DNA of 55,042 nucleotides. Source: Chlorokybus atmophyticus (Eukaryota; Streptophyta; Chlorokybophyceae; Chlorokybales; Chlorokybaceae). Made by a program: the position numbers and the translations under genes. The notes beneath the pieces were generated by a model, which had not been told where the DNA came from, made no database searches, and saw only the letters and a list, made by a program, of their open reading frames with translations. Positions 12,120 through 22,086 of this stretch are shown here, one piece after another (the stretch's first letter is position 1; each line of letters starts with the position of its first letter). The stretch spans positions 496,084-551,125 of the forward strand of contig RHPI01000772.1 in NCBI GenBank assembly GCA_009103225.1, written 5' to 3'.

Positions 12120-12936
12120 TGTCGGGTCGGGGGAAGTCAAGGGTCACACTGTTTCGGGCCGCTGCAGGGAAAGTCATGCGTGCTGGTCCTAGTGCTGCAA
12201 CATGTTATAACCTGCGGCAAAAGTAAAAGATAACCCAGCTTGTATGGCGAGGAGTGCTTGGTGGAGCTGCTCCACTGTTGCTGAACACGCACATGTGGAG
12301 GCGGTGTCTTCCTTAGTATACATGCTGTGCTGTAGGACACACAGTCAACAAGCCACTACTATAGGTAGTGGCTGTTTACACAGTTCTTTGCATGAGCGGA
12401 AAATTTGTTCCATTGTTAAGTGAGGTGAATGAGCAAGCAACACGTGGATACTATGCCCTGACTGATGACGACAAGCACACTGCAACCCGGCACACCAGGC
12501 CCACAGCGATGACAAGCACGATGCACACGCGAGCATGCACAGGCTCTCACACAGTGAGGGGGTTCTTGATAACCGGGATGGCGTGTTCGTAGTTCAAGTC
12601 GTTTCACAAGCTCTTAGTTTTCTCACTCACAGTGTCACCAACTGATCCGGTGAACAATGTGACCACTTATATAAGTCAAATCATGATTGTTCAGAACATA
12701 AGCTAACGGTCATACGGAGGCTATTTTCACAGCGATTGTCACTCGATGTAGAACACAACTTATAACTGAACAGTTACGCGCGGTGCCTATGTGGGCTATG
12801 GTCGTGAGCTACCTTAAAGTCATGACCTAGCTACTGGTCAGGGACGCGCGCGCGTTGGTATATCGATAGGCCGGGCGACGGTTTTAATGTAGACATGCCC
12901 GATGAAGGCTGGTATGTGTGGGCACCAGGCATGACA
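12120..12936 (-). repeat. Gypsy-2 3' LTR (full length)
   Basis: 817 bp with TGTC...GACA termini. The part from 12337 to 12936 matches the right-hand LTR at 24232-24823. The part from 12120 to 12336 is absent there but is duplicated at 12939-13175. Directly outside is the aact target duplication. Confidence 0.75.
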
Positions 12937-12938
12937 GC

Positions 12939-13175
12939 TGTCGGGTCGGGGGAAGTCGAGGGTCACACTGTCTCGGGCCGCTGCAGGGAAAGTCATGCGT
13001 GCTGGTCCTGGTGCTGCAACATGTTGTAACCTACGGCAAAAGTAAAAGATAACTCAGCTTGTATGGCGAGGAGTGCTTGGTGGAGCTGCTCCACTGTTGC
13101 TGAACACGGACATGTGGAGGCGGTGTCTTCCTTAGTATACATGCTGTGCTGTAGAAAACACAGTTAACAAGCCAC
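12939..13175 (-). repeat. Extra partial LTR joined head-to-tail to the 3' LTR
   Basis: About 93 percent similar by eye to 12120-12336, the terminal quarter of the LTR in minus-strand sense. It is separated from the full LTR by only two bases (gc). On the minus strand it directly follows a G-run (cagggggg) after the pol stop, which looks like a polypurine tract. The CA-GC-TG junction resembles that of two-LTR circular DNA. Confidence 0.65.
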
Positions 13176-13218
13176 CCCCCTGAGCTTCTGGAGAGGTTCT
13201 AGCTTTAGAGCTCAGCTG

Positions 13219-14326
13219 CTAACGCAGGTGAGGAGGGCCGTTGGTGCGGCAATCGTCGCACCAGTACTTCTCCATGGGTATTGCGTCCAATGGGGGCTCC
13301 AGACAGTAGCAATGCAGGCCCTTGTTACAGCCATTGCAGAGCATCACGAGTGCGTTATCGCCGGCGCTGCCGCAGCGTTCACATCGTGTGCTGCGGGCGG
13401 GGCGAGGGTGCTGGATGCGCGCGAAGCCTGCTACCTAGGGGAGGTGACATGGCGCGCAGTTCACCATGTTGTCTTTTAACCTCTCGCCATTCTGACCAAG
13501 AAGATCCAGCACTCCTGTGGGGTACACCTTGAGTACCTTGTAGACGGTGCGGCCTACGGAGGTGTCGAGCGTGTCTTTAGTGGCTGTCATGCGGTAGGCA
13601 AAGTCACCAACTTGGAACCGCCGTTGACGCTCCTTGTAGAAGCCGCTTCACACGCGCTCGTAGCGCAGAGTGTCACGGTGCTGTGCAATGCGTATGTTGT
13701 GGAAGGCCATCAGGACGGTGTGCTCGAAAAGCGTGGCACGTGTGGTGATGTCGTGGTGCATCCAGTCGGGATCGTCGAGGTTGTCCATCACACGGTTTAC
13801 TTCCTGCTGTGCACGAAAGGGAAGCAACGGCGGACGCCCAAACAGCAAGTAGTATGGGCTATGCTCGCGCAGCGCCGCCTGCTTCGACAATCGGTAGCCA
13901 AGAGCCACCCACGGAAGGTGGTCGTCCCAGGTGTTCTTCTCATTATCCAGCACGTACTCGCGGAGTGCCTTCTTAATAGTCTGCACCGTCCGCTCGGCGA
14001 GACCATCGGCTTAAGAGTGGTCACGCGAAGTACGGCAATGATCGATGTAGCATCTGTCCAGCAGAGTGTCGAACTCCCCTCTGAACTCAGTGCCCTGGTC
14101 GGTGATGACCTCAGCGCAGCTGCCGAACCGGCTGAGGACATGGGAGAGGAAAGCTTGAGCCACCCCCTTGCTGCTCTTGTCGGGTAATGGCACCAGCTCC
14201 ACCCATTTGGAGAAGTGCTCGATCATGATCAGGATGTAGCGGTTGCCCCGCGCCAAGGGTGCCAAGTCTCCCAAGATGTCGAGTCCCCAGCGGTAAAACA
14301 GCCAGAGATGGGGAGAGGGTGCAAGG
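13219..14326 (-). pseudogene. Gypsy-2 integrase core and C-terminal PHD finger
   Basis: The minus-strand frame shows the integrase core: LDILGDLAPLARGNRYILIM (first Asp), EVITDQGTEFRGEF (second Asp) and ADGLAERTVQTIKKAL (Glu), a DD35E arrangement. A stop at 14013-14011 lies just before ADGLAE, where families usually have Gln. After the GYR and LLFGRPPLLP motifs, the C-terminus ends in a complete PHD finger at 13383-13249. Its ligands are CERC, 11 residues, CNGC, four residues, H, CYC, then LEPPLDAIP, a Trp and CDDC, a textbook C4HC3 pattern. PHD fingers of this type commonly read histone H3 tails. The stop is at 13221-13219. The N-terminal zinc-binding part lies at 16190-16500, beyond the copia-like insertion. 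Confidence 0.85.
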
Positions 14327-14783
14327 TGTTGACATACACACGTGCAAGTGACACGCCAACAACATCAACACAAGAGTATGACTGCTACTGCCGCCATAGC
14401 ATACGCACACATGCTACATCGTGACCTCTGCTCTTCATTGCAACAAGTCTGGGCTTTATACCCCGCCAGTCTCTACACACGTCTACATTGGCAAGCACCG
14501 CGTGCGCTATACTCAGCCGATTGCTGTTCTGTAAGCTACGCTGTGTAGCTCACAACTAGAGCTTTTCAATAAGCTAAGCCACGCCTGCTAAGCTTATGTA
14601 TCCACGAAGCTACGCAATTTCTCCCAAGGCTCTACCAAGCAGCCAGGTCCGGAGTCCGTCATGACTCGACCGTCTTGCTAAGTCTGGAGCCCACGCGCTT
14701 CTTCCTGGTACCTTCGACCCTCGACTCCTGTATGAAGGGCAAGCTGACCGGATACAAGCATCACCCATGTAATACCTTCAACA
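14327..14783 (-). repeat. LTR (3') of the copia-like element
   Basis: 457 bp, nearly identical to 15733-16189. Most of the roughly nine differences are transitions. Confidence 0.92.
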
Positions 14784-15455
14784 CTCCCACGCGGGCAGCT
14801 TGTCCTTCAACATCAGCTCCTCCATTACTCACGCACACCGTTTGCTCTTACGCAAGCCTTTACCTTTTTTTCTCACGCCTCCATGCTTGCAGCTCCCACG
14901 GGCTCCGCAATTGCAACCTACTTGTGCGTCCTTGTTGCTCATGACCTTGTGGTATCTTGCAACTCCATCATCAACCACCCTTGTCAATGCAGCAACCTTG
15001 CGCACACCATGGCCATCTTCATGTCCACGTCCACATGCTTCTGCGTATAGCCTCCAAGCTTCACGCCTCCAGGATGCTCCATGTCCAGCTTCCAAGAAAT
15101 CACGCTTCCAGGATGCTCATCACGCTTCCTCGCATGCACCTTCAGCCAAGCACTCCACATGCTTCAACCAAAGTACCAAGCACTTTACCGTGCTTCACCA
15201 AGGACTGCCCTCGCTCCCCTTTTCGGAAAGTCCATCAAACACTCCACCGTGCTCGACCTCAAGGGTTGCCATCTGCTCCCCTTCCTTCCACCAAGCACAT
15301 CAACGTGCTTACCACCGGTTGCCTCTCGCATTCCTTTAAGCGCTTCACCACGCTCCACCAAGTATTCCTCGCACTCAGTAACACGAGCTGACATCTTTAG
15401 CTCCCACGTATCAAGGACACCTCCTCTTCCAAGTACTTCATGTACTCTTCTTCAG

Positions 15456-15599
15456 TCACCAGAAAATCTCCATCATCTCCTCCTCTTGATCCATGTACTT
15501 CCGCATCTCTGTGTGGGCCACTAGTAGCTCCATCTTCACACTCCAAGTGTTGTAGTCGTCAACGTCCGGTAGTCCAATCGCAATCTTCAAGCTGTCCAT
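15456..15599 (-). pseudogene. Copia-type gag N-terminal stub
   Basis: Forty-seven codons starting MDSLKIAIGLPDVDDYNTW and continuing with SVKMELLVAH. The spacing Leu-x-Gly ... Tyr-x-x-Trp ... Met-x-x-x-Leu is typical of the start of copia Gag polyproteins. It ends at a TGA after a Trp. The downstream internal region contains only degenerate open frames. It may be kept for RNA packaging rather than for protein. Confidence 0.55.
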
Positions 15600-15712
15600 G
15601 TTGGTGGCCTTGGTTGGTTGCCCTCTCTGCTCACAGACCTCACAACCCCACACTACCACAAAGCAACTACAGCTACATATACAATTGTAACACACTCCAT
15701 CAACCTACACAA

Positions 15713-15732
15713 GCATGTGTGGGCCCATAACC
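15713..15732 (-). promoter_or_regulatory. Primer-binding site matching the anticodon region of initiator tRNA-Met
   Basis: Immediately after the 5' LTR, the minus strand reads ggttatgggcccac. This is complementary to the anticodon stem-loop of eukaryotic initiator tRNA-Met (gugggcccauaacc in the plant version, from memory), not to its 3' CCA end. Drosophila copia uses the same half-tRNA priming. Confidence 0.8.
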
Positions 15733-16189
15733 TGTTGACATACACACGTGCAAGTGACACGCCAACAACATCAACACAAGAGTATGACTGCTACTGCCGC
15801 CATAGCATACGCACACATGCTACATCGTGACCTCTGCTCTTCATTGCAACAAGTCTGGGCTTTATACCCCGCCAGTCTCTACACACGTCTACATTGGCAA
15901 GCACCACGTGCGCTATACTGAGCCGATTGCTGTTCTGTAAGCTACGCTGTCTAGCTCACAACTAGAGCTTTTCAATAAGCTAAGCCACGCCTGCTAAGCT
16001 TACGTATCCACGAAGCTACGCGATTTCTCCCAAGGCTCTACTAAGCAGCCTGGTCCGGAGTCCGTCATGACTCGACCGTCTTGCTAAGTCTGGAGCCCAC
16101 GCGCTTCTTCCTGGTACCTTCGACCCTCGACTCCTGTATGAAGGGCAAGCTGACCGGATACAAGCATCACTTATGTAATACCTTCAACA
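15733..16189 (-). repeat. LTR (5') of the copia-like element
   Basis: 457 bp, the partner of 14327-14783. The outer flank carries the caagg target duplication. Confidence 0.92.
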
Positions 16190-16500
16190 CAAGGTGGCGC
16201 TGCGTGTGTTGAGGCTGGCACGTACCATATCACACTGCTGGCAGCAATTGACGAACCCCTGCACCTGTTTGGACAGCTCATACCACCAATATTGCGCCCT
16301 TACCATGCTGACGGTACGCTTGACACAAAAGTGCCCAAGCTCCGTGTGGAGGGCAGCAATGATGCCCTCGCATGTGGCTGGTGTAGGCACCTCTTTGTCC
16401 TCTTTCTGGACGCGGCGGTACACTTTGTCATCCGCCCGCCGGCAGTGGTGGGTGCGCTGACTGACACGATCTTTCTCTCGTGCACTCATGTTGGAGGGAA
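16190..16500 (-). pseudogene. Gypsy-2 integrase zinc-binding (H2C2) domain
   Basis: The minus strand encodes LHTELGHFCVKRTVSMVRAQ followed by YWWYELSKQVQGFVNCCQQC, the HHCC zinc domain at the start of Ty3/gypsy integrases. The frame runs into the copia-like insertion at 16194 and resumes at 14326. Confidence 0.85.
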
Positions 16501-16579
16501 GCTGGCCACTTTGAAGGAAGGAGAGTGATGGCTTGTCAAGCCAAATGTCCCGCCTGGTGTCGGTGGGTGCCAGCTCGGT

Positions 16580-18010
16580 GTCGTCAACTTCAATGTCGAT
16601 CGCGTGGACGTCCCTTTGTGGTCACTGTGGGGTCGCTAGCCTCAAGGGCAGGAACCTCCTCTGTCGTTGAGGTGGTGTTGATCTGGCGCCCTGACCATGA
16701 CGCGGCAGCAGCAAACATGGCCGCCATGGTGGGAGCTGCTGCTGCGAGGCCGAGCTTGTGCCGAGCTCCGGTTGCATCGTAGGTACTGCGGTGAGGGTTG
16801 CGACTAAGGCCATCAGTGTTCTGGTTGGTGAGGCCGGCGCGGTGGTCGATCTTGAAGTCATACTCCTGCAGCAACAAGGCCCAGCGAGCAAGTTTACCTG
16901 TCAGATGTTGGTTGGTCATCAACCACTTGAGTGGCTGATATTGGTGATCAGCTGGAATTGTCGACCAAAAAAGAAAGGTCTGAAGAAGGAGATAGCCCAT
17001 ACTGCAGCGAGGCACTCCCCTTCGTAGCTGCTGTAGTTGGCCTCATCGCTGTTGTTGCTTCGGCTAGCATATGACGCCACCCGATCCTTCTCGTTCTCAT
17101 CGTGCTGTACCAGCACAGCCCCCATCTCAAGTTTGCTCCAGTCGGTGTGGAGGATGAAGGGCTTGTTGTAGTCAGGACGTTGCACAATGGGAGCGGTGGT
17201 GAGCCTGCCCTTTAGCTCCTCAAACGCCTGCTGTTGTGTCCCCTTTCACACAAAATCCACCTCCTTCTTCAGGAGCTCGTTGAGGGGTCGCGCGATCTTT
17301 GCGAAGTCCTTCACGAACCGGCGATAGTAGTTGGCAAGGCCCCAAAAGGCACGCAGACGCGTAAGGTCTGTGGGAGCAGGGATAGCCGCCCAAGCCTCCA
17401 CCTTTGCCTGCTGCACGTACACACCGTGGGGCACAATCATGTGCCCTAGGTAGGGTACCTTGCGAGTGAAGAAGGTGCACTCGTCGGGGTGCACTGTCAT
17501 CCCCACCCCCTTGAGTCTTTCCAGCACTTGCTCGATGTGCTGCAGGTGCTCGTCGTTACTGCGACTGAAGATGAGAATGTCGTCAATGTAGCATCGCGCG
17601 GAGTCTAGCTTCTTCAAGGCTTTATCCATGACGCGCTGGAACTTGGCAGGAGCGTTCTTCAGTCCGAAAGGCATGACCTTCCACTAATACAGCTGCCGGT
17701 TGCCCCAGAAAGAGGTCTTGTGCTTGTCCTCCTCCTTGATGGCGATCTGGTTGTACCCTTGTCGCATATCCAGGATGCTGAAGATGGTGCAGTCTGCAAC
17801 ATCATAAATGATACCCTCCGCAGTAGGCATTGAATACCTGTCTTGTTTGATATTATTGTTGAGGGGGCGATAGTCGCCGCACATGCGCCGGTCTGTCCAG
17901 TTGCCTGCTGAATCCTTTTTCAGGGGCATGACGGTCGCGGCCGCAAAGTCCGATGTGGACTCCTTAATCAGGCCTGCATCTAGCAGAGCCTTGCACCTCT
18001 GCTCCACCAA
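16580..18010 (-). pseudogene. Gypsy-2 reverse transcriptase and RNase H
   Basis: RT fingers and palm are seen as LLDAGLIKESTSDFAAATV, RMCGDYRPLNN and FSILDMRQGYNQIAI (first catalytic Asp). The thumb side has MPFGLKNAPAKFQRVMD and ARCYIDDILIFSRS, where YIDD is the catalytic pair. Next come YLGHMIVPHGV and FWGLANYYRRFVKDF. RNase H is seen as FILHTDWSKLEMGAVLVQHD, NYSSYEGECLAAVW and ARWALLLQEYDFKIDHRAG. Two small frame breaks (near 17680 and near 17190) separate the pieces. The order and motifs are classical Ty3/gypsy. Confidence 0.92.
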
Positions 18011-18379
18011 GTCTTCTTCTAACTTGGAGACTCGGTACTGTCTTCAAAACACCAGTTCGGTATCCATCAACTCGATGTTCATCTGGTAAACTGAGCAAAC
18101 ACCCAGTTCCCTTACGCTGAAACTGAACTAACTTCTCCACTTGTTGAGGAGAGCCTCCAATTGTTCTCGCGTCTGGCATGTAGTCAGTGGTCCAATGGCA
18201 TGGGACCAAGAGGTGGTGTTGGCGACCACTGGGATGTCCTCCACAGTGACTGGTGCCTGCTCCTCCATATGGGCGATTTCGAGGGCGGTGTGTGTCGCTT
18301 TGATCTCTTGCACGCGATCGGCCCACCCCCCTGCCAGGTGTTCGAGCTATTAAGAAGGACACATGGCGGTCTTGGAGAG

Positions 18380-19345
18380 CAAAGCACATTTCCAATAACC
18401 ATACCATGCTGTTCTGATCCATGGCACGTCCCAACAATTGGCATTGCTGACTGTCGGTCAGCGTGGAACCTGTGATACTGCCTAGAGAGAAGCCCATGGG
18501 GCGTTCGCGCTCACGTGCGTTGGGTTCCTCCAGCTGGCCTGTGTTGGAATCCAACACCATGCCTGCGCCGTGGTTGCGAAAGGTGTACGATCCTGGGTAG
18601 GACACCAGCGTGGGGGAGCGCACGACGTGGTTGCCCAGGCTGGTTGCATTGGTAGAAGTGGTGATGATCGCGTCGGGTGACTGGTTGTGCAGTTCAACCA
18701 GAGTCCAGTATAGCGTCGACTATCAGAATGCGTGGACGACTGTTGTGCAGATATTCAGCAGCAAAGAGATCTTCGACTGTTGTCAGGTTGGTCCACTTGG
18801 CGCGGACGCGATAAGCACGGTAGCCATGCCGCGCTGCGTTAATTTCCAAGAGGATGCCCCAGTGAGGAGCACACCGGTCAGAACCTGTTGGTTGCGTGAT
18901 GGCGCTTATCGTCCTCTGAGTGCACATTCTCGATGATGTATCTTGGAGGCCTGGACAGCTAGTTGCTCTGCAGAATTCTGATGACACGCATCAGTTCCCA
19001 GAACCGTTATGAGCGAGGATCAGCGAGCCCTTGGCCGCTGCCTGCTCTGGAGTGTCCTTGATACTCCCATCCTGCTATCAGGAGGTCGATGTTGCCCACC
19101 GCTTGGAGGTGATCCGCAGTGATTACACGGATGTCCTATGGCAGTGCCTTCAGACTGCCTTGCAGTGCCGATAGCGGCAATCGCTGCGGGTAGCAATTGT
19201 GTAGGTGGCGCAGGTGGTGGCTCAGGGCAATCTGTGCGTGTGGATCAGGGTCACAATAGAAGTACTTGGTGACCGTCGCGCCAGTGTTGAGAACAGCGGC
19301 GAGGCCACTACGTATTCCTCCGAATAGTTCGAACACGGTTATGCC
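18380..19345 (-). pseudogene. C5-cytosine DNA methyltransferase domain inside gypsy-2 pol
   Basis: Motifs in order on the minus strand. Motif I is VFELFGGIRSGLAAV at about 19335-19290. Motif IV is LLIAGWEYQGHSRAGSG at about 19080-19035. Motif VI is YIIENVHSED near 18930. Motif VIII is HGYRAYRVRAKWTNL near 18820. The last block is RERERPMGFSLGSIT and LLGRAMDQNSMVWLL (motifs IX and X) at about 18510-18385. This is the full layout of a Dcm/DNMT-type enzyme that transfers methyl from SAM to cytosine C5. The catalytic Cys of motif IV (normally Pro-Cys-Gln) is Tyr (TAT, 19063-19061), and in-frame stops occur, for example at 19138-19136, so the copy is dead. The domain is in frame with the protease upstream, apart from a single TAG. 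Methyltransferase-bearing retrotransposons are known from charophyte algae and dinoflagellates. Confidence 0.88.
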
Positions 19346-19750
19346 TTGTTGTCGCCGGAATACGTAAAACTCCACTACTCCAGTGGCCACCTGGTGTTGT
19401 TCCTGCACAGCAACTTGGTCCATGTAGAGAGCGAACCATGAAATGAGCCGCGGTGTAGTGAATAGCAGATGTGCGACCACCTGTGCGCGCCAGCGGCGTT
19501 CCGCTGGTTGCTGATGGGCCACTTCCTCAGTGGCATCTTCCTTAGACTCGTTGTATGGGATAGGAGAGTCTCGGTCCGCGTTGTGGGTGACCACCATAGA
19601 TGATCTGTCAGTGGTTGCCGACAACAACCTGTGGGTGGCTGTCGCAGCTGACCTTGGGTGGGAACGAGTGCGGGCCACCAACTCGAGAGGTAGATATCCT
19701 TGAACCTCTCCGTCCTCGTCATCCCAACGAGGACAAAACCAGGCCTTTTC

Positions 19751-20077
19751 CTACCAGCAGTCCAGCCCCATGCCAACAGGGAAGTTGAAGTCATGTCCCA
19801 ACAACAGGTCAAAGAATCCTGCGTCGGTGACCACATAGTTCTGTATGACCTTGGTATTGTGGGACGGGTCCACTCCTGTCAAGCGCATGCAGAGGGCTTG
19901 CTTGGTGGTGATACCCATCACCTTGTCACGGCTGCCGGTTGCGGAGTCGAGCACGTATGGGCACGGCATCAGCTCAACACTGGTGATGCCAAGGTCACAT
20001 GCGAGGTAACGTCCGATGATGACAGGCTGGGCGCCAGAGTCCAGCATCACCCGCTTGGGTGCTTGCCCATTGATCAT
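19751..20077 (-). pseudogene. Gypsy-2 aspartic protease
   Basis: VMLDSGAQPVIIGRYLA carries the catalytic Asp-Ser-Gly, and FFDLLLGHDFNFPVGMGLD is the flap/ILG-like second motif. It processes the polyprotein. A TAG at its end (after GLDCW) is the only break before the methyltransferase-containing frame. Confidence 0.8.
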
Positions 20078-22086
20078 GACATGCTTGCTTGGTTGGCGAT
20101 CATGGCCGTATTGGCGTGGATGCGCAGTCGCTTGAATCGTCGGTAGCGTGTGCGTGGGGTGTCTGCTGTTGCAGTCTCCTCCGGTGGTGTCAAGCGCAGT
20201 GCGGCAAGCGCCCCTCGCTCAGCTGGGTTTTGCGCACTTTCTTGACCGCGGCCTGGCCCAAACCGTTCTTGCCTTGGCTGTTGATAAGCACGCTGTGGCC
20301 TGGGTGCCGGCGGTGCTGCCTGCGGCTGTCCTGGTTGTAGCGCCGGGGGATTGCGTCTCTGTGTGGCCGGGGTCATTCCTGGCAGCGTGCCCAGTGGGGA
20401 AAAACTAGAGCACCAGGTGTTTGTGGGCCCGCCTCCCGTGCGGCCTGTTCTTCCACATAAGTTCAGCGCACTGCATGAGCTGCCTCCCTGACCAGTGTAC
20501 CTTCCCATGTGGCTGTTGGGTTGTTGATCACGTCACTCCAGCGGTGATTCTGAGGCTTGGGCTGGAAATACACTGCGCGCAGAAGCCGCGCACTTATGTC
20601 GTGGGTGATGGTGGGGACCCTTAGGATCCCTGCCATGTAGGCATCCCATCTGCCATTGACCACTCCAACCTCCAACACCGTTGTTGCTCGCGCCCGCACA
20701 GTGAGGTAAATCTCTGGCTGTTGAACATGCTGCTCGTAGGCAGCTGCGATGCGTCTGCGTTGCCGCGCTGCTTCCACCTCTGGCAACCTCGGTATGGCCT
20801 CTTGTACTCCTTCTAAGGTGTCAGTGGCTGTCGAGGCAACCTCGTCACAGGCTTGCCGTAGTGAATGCAGGAAGGCGCCCAACCAGAACAATCTGGTGCT
20901 GAAGGCGAACAGGGGGACTGCGGGGTGATTGGTGACTAGCCAAGTCACCAGTCTTGCTCGAGCTGCATTACCACCTTCTCGCATCCCCAGCATCCGTCTC
21001 AGACCGATGCCTTCTTGTCGGTGCAGCATGGTTGCTTGTTGCAACAGGGCAGTACGTAGTTGCTATTCCTCAATTGAACATGCTCCATCTCGTTGTGTCC
21101 ACCCTTGCGGTGTGAGGTAGCCTCTCCCTGGATCCCGTTGATCTTTAGGCAAGTCTTCCAACAAGGCGGGTAGCAGGGCGATCACCCCCCTGGTTTGTTG
21201 GGCCAGCGCCCTCATCTGGTCACCATTGGGCCCACCGACAAAAGGTGTTGTACTGGATGATGGGACACGACTGTTGGTTGAAGAACGCCAGCGCGAGGAT
21301 CGGTAAGGGCGTGCGCTCTTGCGTCGATTGCCGCCGATTGAATCTGTCGCCAGGTGAATGCATGTTTCAGCGCGGTGTAGCGCTCATGACTTCGAATGGT
21401 ATTGAGGGGCCTCAGTGCTTCGTCGTCACCCAAAGGCATGTTGGCTGTATCAGCCATGTGCTGCTGTACGTTGGGTTGCCGGTCCCTATATGTGTCCAGT
21501 GGGTTGGGCTAAAAGGGTTGATGACAGACTGGTGCGGGTTGGCGTGGCGCCATCTGCATATCGTTGTGCAGAGTCCAGAATAACTGCAGTGCCAGCTTCA
21601 ATACAACAGGCGTTCTGACAACGAAGACACGGCCTCGCATGGGAGGTGCCATGCCGGCGAGGATTTCATCCTCCAGATGTCGCTGAGTCTGTTCTGGCAG
21701 CTTGTGATATTCAGGCAGTGGGAAGACTCGATCACTGCGTTTAATGCGTGTTGTGCGCTCCCCTCCGCGCCCAAAAGCAATGGTAGTGGGATCTGCCCCA
21801 CGTATGATGGTCTCCCAAGCACGCTCAGCTTGCTGACCTCGCAGGACAGCCTGAGTGACGTCGAGGACGGGCAATGTAGCTAAGCGTGTTGCTGCAGCGG
21901 CAGCAGGCTCGACAATGGCATTGTCGGTGGTGGCGAGAGTGCCGCTCAATGGCGCGAGAGTGGTCTCAAAGCCTGGTGGCACAGGTGATTCTGCGGTTGG
22001 AGCGGGACCGGTGCGACCTACTGCTGCAGGGTCGGTGACAGCAGTAGCTGTGGCCTGCATGCTCACCAGTGTGGGCGCGATGGCGC
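20078..22086 (-). pseudogene. Gypsy-2 uncharacterised region between nucleocapsid and protease
   Basis: Two kilobases of largely open but frame-broken coding sequence, in three pieces. The first is Ala/Thr/Pro-rich with VFPLPEYHKLPEQTQRH. The second contains RLFWLGAFLHSLRQACDEV and EAARQRRRIAAAYEQHV. The third is a Pro/Gln/Arg-rich tail. No recognised domain. Its position and composition suggest a second structural (gag-like) protein or a linker. Ordinary gypsy elements have the protease directly after the CCHC knuckles, so this block is additional. Confidence 0.5.

Larger units (their letters stand above)
14327..16189 (-). mobile_element. Short non-autonomous copia-like LTR element nested in gypsy-2
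   Basis: 1,863 bp flanked by a perfect 5-bp target duplication (caagg at 14322-14326 and 16190-16194). The two 457-bp LTRs (14327-14783 and 15733-16189) end in TGTTGA/TCAACA and differ at about 9 positions. Only 949 bp lie between them. On the minus strand the 5' LTR is followed at once by a copia-type primer-binding site and then a 47-codon gag stub. No protease, integrase or reverse transcriptase is present, so it needs a helper element. It splits the gypsy-2 integrase. Confidence 0.92.

Noticed and set aside
12337-12936. A 600-bp LTR without the 12120-12336 segment
   Set aside because: The target duplication and gypsy-1 homology abut 12120, not 12337, so the LTR must include that segment.
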